DNA of 64,000 bases from Seriola aureovittata. Its lineage: Eukaryota > Chordata > Actinopteri > Carangiformes > Carangidae. The stretch covers positions 2,567,001-2,631,000 of the forward strand of contig NC_079368.1 in assembly GCF_021018895.1 (NCBI RefSeq), given 5' to 3'. The notes beneath the pieces are model-generated. The model saw nothing but the letters and a program-made list of their open reading frames with translations. It did no database searches and was not told where the DNA came from. The position numbers were made by a program, and so were the translations under genes. Below, piece by piece: positions 34,851-46,654 of this stretch; position 1 is the first letter of the stretch; every line of letters starts with the position of its first letter.

Positions 34851-36651
34851 ATGACTCATAACCATAAGTGTGATGGACCCTGACAGCTACTGGGCCCTGG
34901 TGTAGTATTATTGGTTTCCATAGTTACATCATAGCCTCCAATCAAATGAGGAAAAGTAATCTGATGGCAATCAGTTAGCAAGTTTGAACTTACCTGTGAA
35001 CTGTGGGAAGATATTTGTAGGTTGAACTTTGACAATATTATCTGTAGCTATGAGCTATTACTGGAAATATATTTGTTAGTTTCTTACAGACCAAGACAAA
35101 ACATGAAAATTAGTATATTCAGCCTTATTATATCATTTTTTTTTACATTCATAAATGTGAAAAGTGAAACCTCACTATCATGTTTTAAACAAAGACATAG
35201 AGACTATAACTTCAGAAAAAAAAGAACAAAAAATAAAAAACTGAGAGATTATGCTCCCACTTTAATCTTTTCACAATGACTAGAAAAAGTCCCTTTCTAG
35301 TCATTTTTGTTTATTCCTGCAAATTGTATAAATATCATTGTTTTTATGTCCTTGTTAACTGGTATGTATTTTCTTTACTTGTGTTTCCATTTGAATTGGA
35401 CTGTATTTCTCAATTAGTGTTGTTGGGTGGTTGGTAATACTGAAAAAAAGGAAGAAAAAAAACAGCAGGAAAAATAAGTCAATTGTAGCCTCTGCTGCAA
35501 ATTCCATAATGTAGCTAGTTTGAACAAACTCAACATTCAGGGTCAAATGTATGAGCTGAAGATAGAAGAAAGTTATGGCAATAGAAATGGAAACTGATCT
35601 TTCAAACACTTTTAAATAGTGAGTTGCTGTAGCAGATAAGATCAAAATTGTAATATATGATCTTCAGTGATTCATTTAAGGGAGCAACAGTCTCTGTTTC
35701 AGTGACAACATCTGTTTCATTTAAATGTTATATTTAATCTCTTTCTTTTAATAATTATTATTTTCTAATTCTATAATTATTGCTTTGTAATTGCAGTCTC
35801 ATTTTCTATCGAGTTTGCTTCATAAATTAAATGGTTACTGTCCTAAAACCATTAAAATGGTTATCCAATCAGATTTTTTCTTTTTTTGTTGTCTTTAGGC
35901 GGATAAAAGATTAGCTGTTGAATCAACCAATCACATTTTTATTTATAGTGGGTGGCACCACAAATCAGAGGCTCAAGGTCACAGCTAACTCACAGGGGAA
36001 ATTCTCATTGGTTCTTTGAATAGGTGCACTTGCTGTCTTCACTCGATCCTCCCGGGGTGAAAACTCAACAGAACATTGTGGGGACACCTCCCATTTGTAG
36101 GCAGCAAACTAACGAAGACAAGCATAACCAAAGTCCCCTCAGCTGGAAGTTGAAAAAATGTTTTTATGCTGGAAGATGTGAAGAGAGACCAAGCTAACCG
36201 TCACTGTAGGGGACCTTTAAGATGCATCATGGGGAATGTCCAGTCACTATTTATTTATTAATTTTTTCAAACTAATGCTGCACACTCTCAGTCAAAAGTT
36301 GCTTGACAGTCTGCAGTGTACTTCATATAACAATATTCACAACCTGGAATACTTTAATGAAAAACCCTGTGATTCTTTTGATCTGTGGACTCTTATGGAC
36401 TAAAGAAATATAAATAACTGAGGAACAGACAGTTCGACTTTACGATCTCTTCAAAGGTAGGGATTTACCACGTTCCTCTTGCTGGTGTACAGTCAATCTA
36501 TTTGAGTTAACGTGTGTTGTTGTTATGCTATTTAGCTCGAGCTTTAAACTGGTCGCCCGTGACCAAGTAGCTTTAAGAGGTTCCACCCCCTCAGTGGTAT
36601 TCTTCACTCCCTCTGTTTAATAGGCTTCATGTAGAGCTTACAAGTATCTCC
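34851..36651. other. No gene seen
   Basis: AT-rich sequence with one perfect hairpin (35275-35305, listed). Around 35930-36215 are ACCAATCAC and GTAGGGGACCTTTAAGATG words reminiscent of fish repeats, with no partner in the window. Confidence 0.5.
35275..35305. other. Perfect 12-bp stem hairpin
   Basis: AATGACTAGAAA (35275-35286), loop AAGTCCC, then TTTCTAGTCATT (35294-35305). AT-rich and isolated; function unknown. Confidence 0.85.
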
Positions 36652-37063
36652 TGAAATAGCGCCCCCTACCGCAGCAGGTGTACCTAGCTTTGTCGCCATG
36701 GTTACTATAATAACGGTCATGGCTAGGTTTAGGAACTAAAACTACATGGTTAGGTTCAGGAAAAGATGGTGATTTGGGTTAAAATAAGTACTTCCTCATC
36801 ATTAGATGATCTTTGTTGTCATGGTTACAATAATAACATGGTTGACTTTGTTGAATGCTCATGGATAATAGAAAAAAACATGAACTGCTACTTCCACATG
36901 GGAATTGAGCACTGTTCTCATCCATCCACCACGACCTCCTCCTGACGTGGACTTTCTCTCTCTTTATGCTCCTGTCGTAATTACTACGACCACTAGATGC
37001 GTCTCAATAACCTTCTGCGCAGACGACCTATGGGCTCATTTTTTACAGGACAGTCTTGAAAAA
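36652..37063 (+). repeat. Dispersed repeat, family F copy 1
   Basis: Carries GTCGCCATGGTTACTATAAT, GGCTAGGTTTAGGAACTAAA, TGGTTAGGTTCAGGAAAAGA, TGATTTGGGTTAAAATAAG and a closing TGCGCAGACGACCTATGGGC. The TTAGGTTCAGGAAAAGAT and TTTGGGTTAAAATAAG words are widespread in fish genomes (from memory). The closing part has a counterpart near 56820. A related CATGGTTACAATAATAAC word at 36820 suggests internal duplication. Confidence 0.65.
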
Positions 37064-37639
37064 TGTCAAAAAATTATTTTCATTGTGTTGTTGTTATATT
37101 TTATTAGTTTGCAGAAAAAAATTATTACAATGTGATTAAATGGCTAGAATTATTATGTTATTGTATTTTTAAAGAACTTCCAGACATTCATTTACAAAAT
37201 TTCCCCAGAGGTAAAGAGTAGGCTAACAGCAACACCCACCTAAAACAGTGTCCAGGTGAACAGGGAAGAATAATAAAGATACACATGAGTGTAATCGTGT
37301 GCTCTCTGCAGATGTGAGAACATTGTAGGCTCAAAAAAACTATGAGAGGTGTCCTTTTTCCAGTTGTGCCTAATGGTATATACTCATAGCTGCACCTCTT
37401 AAATCCTTTATGGCATTTTTCATTCTGATCTACATTATACATGTGAATCATTACTGTCAGCGCTGTGTCTCTGGTGGCTCTATCCTAGGGATGACAAAAT
37501 GCTTGATATTTTCCACCTAGAATTTGCACAGCAGTCTATTTTTCCTGTGTGCTTCAGTGATTACAAGCCTACCTTCAAGACTAGACTCTGAGGAATAAGC
37601 CAAAATTAGCTGAAGTGCTTTTAATTTTGCAATTACCAT
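37064..37639. other. No gene seen
   Basis: AT-rich spacer; nothing recognised. Confidence 0.6.
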
Positions 37640-37800
37640 ACTCCCGTATGAATGAGATGACATAATTGCAGTCTCCTCATGACATTCATCACTTAGCGTC
37701 GAGAGTGAAGATGTCATGTTTGTCACATAATTATCTATTCCGGCATTACTGTCTGGGATAATTAATAATTACCCATCATGTCTTACTGTATACACTGGAA
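37640..37800. other. Candidate conserved noncoding block
   Basis: A repeat-free block with ATGACATAATTGCAGTC, CATAATTATC and GATAATTAATAATTACCC, that is, several homeodomain-type TAATTA cores in about 130 bases. Looks like a developmental enhancer by texture. Inference only. Confidence 0.35.
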
Positions 37801-38604
37801 TCTGCTGGGGACTTGTAAAGCACAGCGCACTTACCCGCTCACGCTGGCCCGTTTTTGAGGGGAATTACTCGGTCTTGCACTTTTCTGCTTTTCACAGGCC
37901 TGCCTCTGTGCCATTACCACCATAATTGCAGTAATGGCTGGTGAGATTTGGTCACATCATGTACACACAGTCTTTTGGCTGCGAGTGACATGGGGCAAAT
38001 ACATCTGCAGCGTGTTACCTCACCTGGTGGCTCGCAGCTTCACCCTCAGCTGCAGACGGAGCTGCTCAAAAGTGACATTTCATCACGGTAAAAAAAACAC
38101 CCACCATCAAGTTACAGTACGGTCCACACATCTCAGATGAATATTTTACATATGGAAGTTATTTTGTCATGCAAATTGTTACAATGGAGTGTAGTTGAAC
38201 AACATGCTTGTCACAACATTATCACAGATCCTGACCTCACAACAGGAGGTTTTTGCTGGGGTCTCTTCACTCCACTGAAACAAAAGACAAACAGCAGATA
38301 ACAAAGAGCAGATGAGGCCGGCTCAGAGAGGCTGAGGGAGGCCTGTGGACCTCTCACATCTGGAGGAGGGCATCATAAGACGGGGTTTCTATCACAGTTG
38401 TTTTGTTTTAGAAAAGTCGACAGTTGCACATAGTTGTGAAGGTGTGTTTCAATTGAGTGAATAAAGCTGAGTTTTCTCCTGTCGTGATGTCATTCCAATT
38501 AAACATCAACGGATTTCCATTAGTCTGCCTCTCGGTTGGAACTGGCTCCCTGGGCCTTGATACAGCAGGAGCAATGACTTGAATGTGAAACTACAAAGCC
38601 AAAA
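37801..38604. other. No gene seen
   Basis: Unique-looking sequence, moderately GC-rich to 38150, with no coding frame beyond 68 codons. Confidence 0.55.
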
Positions 38605-38805
38605 CCACGTTTTGTGAGGTCACTGTGACCCTGACCTTTGACTGCCAAAATCTAATCAGTTCATCCTTACGTTCTAGTGAATGTTTGTGCCAAATTTGAA
38701 GAATTTTCGTCGTATTACTAAGATATCAGGTCCACGAGAAAGGGACGGACAGACAGACAACCCAAAAACATTGTGCCTCCGGCTCTGGTTGTTGCGGAGA
38801 CATAA
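38605..38805 (+). repeat. Dispersed repeat, family G copy 1 (DR1-bearing)
   Basis: Shares TTTTGTGAGGTCAC, GTGACC.TGACCTTTGAC, AATCTAATCAGTTCATCC, GTTTGTGCCAAATTTGAAG, ATATC and GAGAAAGGGACGGACAG, in order, with copies near 48.5 and 56.6 kb. TGACCTTTGACT at 38632-38643 is a DR1-like pair of nuclear-receptor half sites with one mismatch. This copy retains the 3' end, which folds as GCCTCCGGC...TTGCGGAGACA. It lacks the 5' hairpin seen in copies 2 and 3. Class unknown; no coding capacity. Confidence 0.8.
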
Positions 38806-38997
38806 AAAGTGTCTCCAATACAGTTTTGCACAATATTGTTCTGTGGGATAGTCTGAAAAACCACCTCATGCGAGCATATGAATGTTTTTTGTGACATTTG
38901 AGATTTTTATTTTGAAATTCCATTAAAGTCACTTTACTGGTTTTTAAGTTTGCAACTGCGAATTGTGCATTACGCAGGTTAATGGAAACCCAACTCT
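38806..38997. mobile_element. Possible MITE with TTTCCAT-type inverted ends
   Basis: The left side reads GTGTCTCCAATACAGTTTTGCA. The right side, on the minus strand, reads GGGTTTCCATTAACCTGCG. The same GTGTTTCCAT plus CAGTTTTGCA words occur at 6795-6820. Weak inverted ends; it abuts family G copy 1. Confidence 0.3.
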
Positions 38998-39949
38998 GGT
39001 CAGAAGAGAAACAGAAACCATGAAGGAGTACAAATCATCTGGAAATAATGTGTCCAGTCCCTCCAGCATCTTGTGGAGTTTGAAAACAATTATTTTTATC
39101 CACAATTAAGTATATTTTGCAATCAGATCATTTAGATGGGTACGTTTGAGCTGTGATAGACTGCTAGCTAGGAAGCTGGAGTCAAGTCTGGCAGGTGGTT
39201 CTGACTCTGTGTCACACGCTCCTGATACATTCAAGAGAAATAATGCACCAATAATTGTTTTTGGTTGTTTGATGTTGAGGTAGTGGTTTCATTTGATGAA
39301 ACACTTTCCCTGAATGTGATTGGTTTATGCTGAAATGGGTGGTGATGGGTAATCTGAGCATCTTTGACTTTGACTTCACCAACATGCTTTGGATTGTGTC
39401 ATTTAAAGCCGATGCTGTGAGACGGTGAAGGAGAACACAGAGGATATTTGTGTTGGTTTTGAATCACATTGTTCAGCTTTGACCTAGAAATGATGTTGAT
39501 ATACAACCTAATAATTAATAATGCTTCTAGAGGAGAGCTGACTGCCTGAATCATGTCAGCAGGTGGAAAGTGGGAATAAAACCTTGTTTCTTTACAGTGT
39601 CCTCATTATGGAGATAAAAAATTTGATTTTGGGCGGCACCATGTATATTTGTGTTAGTGCAAATCCATATAGAGCTCAACCAGTATCTGGCAGGTTCTTC
39701 AGGGCTGATGCTGATATCTTAAAACTCAATTTACATCACTCAGACTAAAAAAAACCTCCAAGCTCAGTGTGAATCTATTTCCTACTGTGAAAATAAATAA
39801 ATAAATAAATGAATAAATAAACCAGAAGCTTAAATATTCCACTGATACTCTTCTTTTTTTTTTTAAAGTGTTTCTCAGAGTGTTGTCAGCCTCCCATGCT
39901 GCGGCTCATATTCAGATGTTTGTGTACCTTGCACTTGATATGTTAATAG
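38998..39949. other. No gene seen; (AATA)n
   Basis: An AATA-type microsatellite lies at 39790-39822. 39660-39720 holds a GAGCTCAACCAGTAT...GGGCTGATGCTGATAT pattern that recalls the CGACCGATAT repeats of fish, heavily decayed. Confidence 0.5.
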
Positions 39950-40135
39950 ATATAGTGGTCTAATGGTGAGCGAGTCCTGGGGATTATTTTTGTTTGTAAT
40001 GCAACTATTAATTAGCATTTCCCATATTACTGACTGTTTGGAGAAAGCTCCTGCCAAACTTATTATGTTTCCCACCAGCATTGGTATTATAATAATTCCC
40101 TGATGAGGCAATATTGTAGCTTTTAATAGTCAGTG
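39950..40135. other. Candidate conserved noncoding block
   Basis: Repeat-free block including GGTGAGCGAGTCCTGGGG, CTATTAATTAGCATTTCCC and ATAATTCCCTGATGAGGC. A TTAATTAG homeodomain core lies in the middle. Inference only. Confidence 0.35.
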
Positions 40136-40486
40136 TTTACACCACATTTGTTGCCAAAGGACAAAAAGTAAAAACTGCTGATAATGATTGGTTCTGGCAA
40201 CAGCAAATGCTTTTATGTAAATACTGTCCCTAAAATGCGACCTGGAAACAAAGGCAACTTAGTGGTGAGTGTGCAGCTAAATGCATTAGTGGATCAATTA
40301 AACACTAGTCTTCCTCTGCTAGGGTTGCTATAGCAACTGACCTGCAAATGCAGTTGAAAAAAGGATGGAAATACAGGGAGTGCACATAGAAATCCTTTGT
40401 GTTACATGCTTTCAATTTGTCTTCATCATGAGAACAAATATTCCTGCTTAAGCTTGATTTATATAACGGTGCCTGCTGCAGCCCCG

Positions 40487-40530
<44 letters not shown>

Positions 40531-41235
40531 GAAGACACTGAATTTCACACATTTTATATCAGGTATGTATAAATGTGCATCGCATTGCAGTGAGAGTATA
40601 AAGGTCAGGTGGGATTCAGATTTATTTTACAGGCAGCTCTGGTGAACTGACTTTGTTTCAGGGGATTGAAGGAATACTAAGCCTCACAGCTGTACAAGCA
40701 GCTAACAGGATGTAGTGTATGTGAATGTCTTGGTTGGCACATAAGAGAAGGACCTGCCACCATCGCTTCACTTCCTCACAGTGTCCCCGCTCGGTCCAGT
40801 CCACTCAGGTCTGCCCCCCCCGAGCAGTTTGAATATAATTTACCAAAATGTTGAATATATGTTTTGGAGTGTTCAGTGTGTTGGTGCAGTACACTACAAT
40901 ATATTTGATCTAATTTAATTTGGGCTAATTTATTTTTATTTACTGAATATATGTTTTGAGTTTTCAGTAGGTTGTGGAAGTACGCTAATCGTCTTTATTT
41001 TGATCTAATATATTTATATACATTTTTATATTAAATATTTAATTGCATGTATTCACATATTATATATTATTTCATTTATTCATCTCATTTTTTAACATTT
41101 ATTATTTTATTTGTTTTTCAGTTGAATTGTATTTAAAGTTCAAGAAAGTTCACTTTTAAAAAGACTTTTTTTTTTTTTTTTTTGATAAATATGTGGTGTT
41201 TCCAAAGTCATTGAGTAATTGTGTTAGATAATTAT
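40136..41235. other. No gene seen; (CA)19
   Basis: Contains the CA run at 40489-40526. ATATATGTTTTG.GTTTTCAG occurs twice (40857 and 40948), a short local duplication. T17 run near 41167-41183. Confidence 0.55.
40489..40526 (+). repeat. (CA)19 microsatellite
   Basis: 38 uninterrupted bases. Confidence 0.99.
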
Positions 41236-41291
41236 CTTACGATTGATCAAAATAATCGTGATTACGTTTTTGCCAAAATGGAGCAGCCCTA
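41236..41291 (-). mobile_element. hAT-like terminal fragment (TAGGGCTGCTCC end)
   Basis: On the minus strand it starts TAGGGCTGCTCCATTTTGGC, then AAAAACGTAATCACGATTAT. This is the recognisable end of an hAT-type fish element; the body differs from family A. The other end was not found. Confidence 0.55.
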
Positions 41292-41785
41292 GTATCTGCA
41301 CCTTACAACCTGGGATGGCTCAGTCTGAGGAAGCTGCTGTTAACATCAGTAAATGAGATTCATGACAGCTCTGTGACAGAACACAGACTCCCTGACTTTC
41401 CGCTTTGCTACACAAAGGTGACTGTTGCTGCTGCACATTCGTCCAATATAAACATCATTTCTCCCACCACTGATTCACGTTCACTCGATACAACTGACTG
41501 TTACTCTCATGGCATCATGTTCGACAAATCTCTGACCTGCCTGTTGTGACCTGTGACACTTGACACTTGCACATCTGGAAACAGCCTCCAGGTACGAGGA
41601 GGAGCAGCACATCTGGCACCAGCTTTCATGAAGTGGACACAGTCTGTGTCAGCAGGACTAGAGGGTATCAAAACAATTCATTATTTGGAGGATAATATTG
41701 ACACTGTTATTGTTGACAGATTTTTACTTTCGACACAGATGCACAATGAAAGTGAGGCAGTCTTGATTTCTGCGGTCTTTAAGTG

Positions 41786-41830
<45 letters not shown>

Positions 41831-42534
41831 GCCCTGTTGCTGTGTTGTACAGTCAAAGACAGAGACATAATAATGAGCAGAGTGTTGAACCAATCTTCAT
41901 GTCTGTGCAGACAATGGGTGTCATCTGGCAGCGGGAGAATGTGTATTGAATATAGAGAAATGTAAGGTAATTAGGTCAGAGGGAAATGCAATTGATGGTC
42001 ACATGTGGCAGCGAAGCATATGCCTGCAACTCTTCAGCTGTGAATAACTCATGTCAAGGTTGAGATGAATCATTATGAATTTGAGAGGCGGACACAGGGA
42101 TCTCTGGGAGCTTCTGCAGCGAGACAGAAAATACAGCTGAGGCATTATTCTCTCCTGCCTGGAGCCGACTTCACAACACACTGACTTCTAGAGACACACA
42201 GGAAACTGGCTTCTCCCTCTCACCATTATACATCAGAGAAATCAAATAGACGGCATGAGAAGTGACTGTTAAGAAAACAGTTTGATTTATTTAGTTCAAA
42301 TGTTCGGACTTTACGTTATTTCTGATTTAACATATACATATGAAATGGGTTCATTAGTCGGACACAGGGCTTAAGGATTATAACCACACTTTGCCTGTGT
42401 CAGTAGGACTGCTCTTCATTTTCTAGTTGACCACAAAAGAAATAGCTGTTCAAATTAAGTCTGATTAAGATTGTAATTGGCAGCAGTGTTCTGAAATTAC
42501 CGTTTGACCGGTGTCGGCCCAGAACAGGGCTGAG
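41292..42534. other. No gene seen; (GT)19
   Basis: Unique-looking sequence around a GT run at 41788-41825. Open frames of up to 105 codons run through the microsatellite and are not genes. Confidence 0.55.
41788..41825 (+). repeat. (GT)19 microsatellite
   Basis: 38 uninterrupted bases. Confidence 0.99.
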
Positions 42535-42847
42535 CGACGTGCAACAAATATTACATTACAATTATTTTGGTAGATTTTCTGAAACGAGTTTCAGTGTGAA
42601 TGATTGTTTTTGCATTTTATTTTCATTGAAAAAAAAAACTAAAAATGATGATGATGTGATTTTTGTTAAAAGTCAAAAGTTCCCCTTAGGTCTGTAGATC
42701 TCTGCAGCGCCACAGTCATTCATTTATCTGCTGTGACACATTTTTACCTTCATCAAAAACATCGCAGGTGCTGTGATTTGGATACTGCACTCGGCCATAT
42801 TGAGATTTCAATAATATTTTTGGATTATTATTAACTGTGCAGCTCTG
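42535..42847 (-). mobile_element. Nonautonomous hAT-like element, family A copy 2
   Basis: The plus-strand left end is CAGGGCTGAGCGACGTGC. The right end on the minus strand is CAGAGCTGCACAGTTAATAA. These are inverted CAGRGCTG ends. The minus strand then matches 8994-9180 through TCCAAATCACAG, AAGGTAAAAATGTGTCACA and CAGATAAATGAATGACTGTG. Length 313 bp, no transposase. No 8-bp duplication is visible at the flanks. Confidence 0.75.
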
Positions 42848-43396
42848 GTGTTAATTGCGAGTGTACAGACAGGCAGAAGAACATCAACATTAGTTCTGCT
42901 CAACACGCTGAACTTTTAGGTAGTTTTAAAAATGAGACGTCTGGCTACTGAACGTGAAAAAAAAAAGAAAAAAAAGAAAATCTAGTAACCTGTAAGAGGA
43001 TGATTTTGTGTTGGTTTTAATGTGCCAAAGATTATATGTAAGATCTGTGCAGCACTTAGTAACAGGTGCTTTCTTAATCTGTCATTTTGCGCCTCTTTAT
43101 GAGAATGCAGTTCTTTGCACATATTGATCCGGTGTTAAATATTCATCACAGGCTCCAGACTCGGTGATTAGTGATGCTGTAAGTGAACTATTCTTTCTCT
43201 GGGTGACAACCGTGGGCTTTGAATCCTCATTACGGCATCTCCCCTGTGTTCCTGCCGGATTCATGAAGATTTATCCTGAGAGGAAGAGGAGAGACCTCAC
43301 AGTCAGATTCAGTGTGGCAATATTATTTAGCACTTGTGCTCGGTGCAGTAACAATGAAATACACTGTTTAAGAAAACGCAGAGCAGATAATGAATC

Positions 43397-43447
<51 letters not shown>

Positions 43448-45891
43448 GAACGGCTGGATCTGAACACTGTCACGGTCGGTTATTTGGTTTGCCTACTTAA
43501 AATGCGCCAAAGGACCAAAGTATGCTAATTGTAATGATAAGTTCCCTGCAATTTTGTCTCTGAGGATGAGATAATTTTCTCAAACGCAGCGCCCTTCAGA
43601 TAATTCTGTGGATGGAGTGTCTCATCTCAGCTGAAGTACAGGGGTCATTAAGTGTTGTTGTGGGGAGCTAACAGTGGGGATGGACCTAAGCCCCCCCCCC
43701 TTCCCATCCCCCTCTGCTCCTCCCCCACCATCACTTCTCCACATACAGTCAGGTCTTCTGTTGCGGTGCCTGTGCTGCTACAGCTACTTGGGTGTAGCAC
43801 AAAGCAAGGCACAATTTTTTTTGCAATTTTCTATATTTGGATTTTAACAAGATCCTAAAAGAGTAATTCACACAGAACCTTATATAAGAATGTCACAAAA
43901 ATTGTCTTACCTTTTCCATTAGGGCAAGTTTTTTCAAGATACTACCATTGCCAAACCACTCCACTGCGTTACCACTAATAAGGCCCTTATAACAAAGGCA
44001 AACAACAAAGACATGTTGGTGCCATGAGTGCCATCAATTCATAAAGAGAATGTATTTTTCCTTGGGTGAGGGAGTATTTATTGCACCTCCAGCCTGGGGA
44101 GTGGAGTGCAGAGCGCTCTGCTAGAGGCCCAAATGGATTTTCAACTATGGACCCTAAACCTTTCAAACCACAACGCTGCTGAATAGCAGTTAGAGGTTGC
44201 CATGCCAACGCCATCTAGAGGGACATTTCAGCTGCATCAGAGAGAAAGCTTGGCCAGATGTCTTCAACAATTTGCTCTGAAAAGATTCACCATCCGCCAT
44301 GCTCATTAGAGAACAGCAATCAGAGGAACAGGGACGTATGTGGCTTTCCTGTCTGGATGGCACGTCTCTCCATCTCTCTCCCACCTTTAGAAAAAAGAGA
44401 AGATGGCTGCTAGAACACGGCAGCGCTCTCAGATGTGCAGCCTGTTTCACCGGCAGTATATTTTCTAAAATATTTATGTCTTATTTCTGCATCTGTGACA
44501 TGCCCAGTTCAGTGTGCAGCTGACACACTCTGGCAGTGCAGGGAGGCATCTGGCCAACACAGAAGACAGCAAGCAACTTTGTGAATTATTAATGGTATAA
44601 ATCAACACCTGTGGTGTGGCTGACAGTTTGCAGAGGCAGGGAGCTTGCTACTGCTACCGGCCCTGGGAAAGCTCTCTGACCAGCCGGGCCAGCAGCTAAC
44701 GCTAGCCCTCCCCGCCCACCGTGGAGTCAATTAACATGCAGACTACACCAGAAATACTGGAATTTACAATCAGACATGCACTCTCTCTCTCCTGTAACCA
44801 ACACTACCATAAAACCCTCAAAGCTCCTCATGGCTGCCAATTTTGACCAGTTCTTACTTTTTTTTTTCAGCAAATTGTGAAAAGATTCCTGTTTCCTTAC
44901 TGACATTCATTTGAACATTCTCTCTGATCAGGAAATATCTTAAAAATGTGATAAGATAAAAACGTCTTTATCTTTTGTGCAGGAAGATTAAATGTGTTAG
45001 TTTTGGCTTTGATTGTCGTATCAGTTTTTCACATTACTATTTAGAAACATTTGAAATGTTTGAATCTTACTTGTCACCTGTTTTTCCTTTGCAACATATG
45101 CAACATATATTGTAACAAGTTCTCCAGCATAAACGGCTGTATACGTCCCTGCGCTCGGATACGATCCGTAGGAGCATACCTGTAGCCGGAACACCGAACC
45201 TTTATCATCATGGTAACAATAATACAACCTGTTGGACTGAACCAGCAGTGTTTGACTCTGCCTGTTATCCGTCTGAAGGATCCTGAAACCACAGCAAACC
45301 CAGACATGGACTCTTCAGCTCTCCTAAAGGTGTTGCAGACACAGAGAAGACAGCGATGTTACAGCTGCTACTGAAGCTCTGGTCTCAAGTCTCTACCAGT
45401 CCACTCAGTCTGTGTTTCACTGTAAATTACCGAACTTTAAAAATACGTGTAACTCGTTGCTTCCACCCCTGTGTAGATCTGTCGTAGAAACATGGAACTA
45501 CATTTGCATATTCAGAGGTTCTGGGTTTTTTTAATTATGAATGAATCATGAAGAAAGTAATTTGACAACATCAGACACAGAGAAGCAGCGAATGGCCTAA
45601 GTCCAATTAGTAAATGAACTTCACCTTTTCCCAATATCAGCCAAACGAACCTGGCTGCTAAGCTCAAACATCTTTCACACTGAAAAAGACAAAGGTGTTA
45701 AAAGTTATAACACAACTTTGTGCAGGCACTATCACCATGCTGTGCAACCAGAGTGGCTGTGGAGGTTTTGTAATGTCTTTCACCAAATCACAGAGGATAT
45801 TATCAAAGCTCCCCTTTGCATATTTTTTTGCTATAATTCATCCATTACTGACCACTAGCTCTCCAGGCTAATGTTACACATTAGCTGTGTC
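42848..45891. other. No gene seen; long repeat-poor block
   Basis: Apart from the GT run at 43399-43446 and C-rich 43690-43730, the part 43480-44760 is largely free of visible repeats. It includes AATGATAAGTTCCCTGCAAT and GATGAGATAATTTTCTC and may contain conserved noncoding elements. 44870-45890 is AT-rich spacer. No coding frame has family features. Confidence 0.4.
43399..43446 (+). repeat. (GT)24 microsatellite
   Basis: 48 uninterrupted bases. Confidence 0.99.
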
Positions 45892-46259
45892 CCAGTTCAG
45901 AGGCCGGACACGATCTAACAAGGTGTGGCTCGCTGTGCTTCCCCAGCTGTACCCGCCCTTACCGTAATGTCACATAGCATGCCTCCTGTCGCCTAGCAAC
46001 CTTAACAACACATAACTCTCTTTTCAAAAATTTTGAGGTTTTAAGGCCCTTGGTTATAACAGTTACCTAATAACCTATTAACCTAATACTTACATTTACA
46101 AGTGTAATCCTCAGGCTCTCTGTCTATGTTGTTTGCGTTCATCACACAATGAATCTTGGGATATGTTGCACCACGAAGGATCCACCTGTTGGAGCCTTCA
46201 TAGGCCAGGAAAATACGAACGCATGTGAACGAACCTTTGAAATGGGACAGTCTAGTCAC
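45892..46259. mobile_element. Short nonautonomous DNA element with TGTCCCA ends
   Basis: The left end reads AGCTGTGTCCCAGTTCAGAGG. The right end on the minus strand reads GACTGTCCCATTTCAAAGG. About 365 bp with no coding capacity. GAATCTTGGGATATGTTGC sits near the right side, a CTTGGGATA-type word often found inside such elements. TTAG and CTAG flank the two ends, but no full duplication can be defined. Superfamily unresolved (hAT or PIF/Harbinger). Confidence 0.6.
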
Positions 46260-46654
46260 GCAATCAATCAGTCTTCAAATGCAGCATCTGAAGGATGGCG
46301 CCGCTGAATTGTGACACAGCTATTGGCTGCAGTGTCTCTTTTCCTGCTTCCAAGAATGCACTGCATATCTGCGTGCTACACAACACAACACGCATCAACT
46401 CACATTCGGAAGGACAGAATTTTCTTATTCTGTTTTTAAACAATCCAACATCAAAACTTTATGCAAACAGTCCATCAGGCTGCTGGACCTGACCTCAGAC
46501 TCACACTTCAGCCTCTGCCCTGGTGTGTGTGCAGTGACCTGTGATCTGAACACACACATGTAGTGATACATGTAGCACTGCAGGCCATCATCCTCTGGAA
46601 TAAGCTGTGTGTGGGTGGGGGGTGTGTGTGTGTGTGTGTGTGGGGTGTACAGGA
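46260..46654. other. No gene seen
   Basis: Unique sequence ending in a GT/GGGGTGT low-complexity tract at about 46606-46648. Confidence 0.6.
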
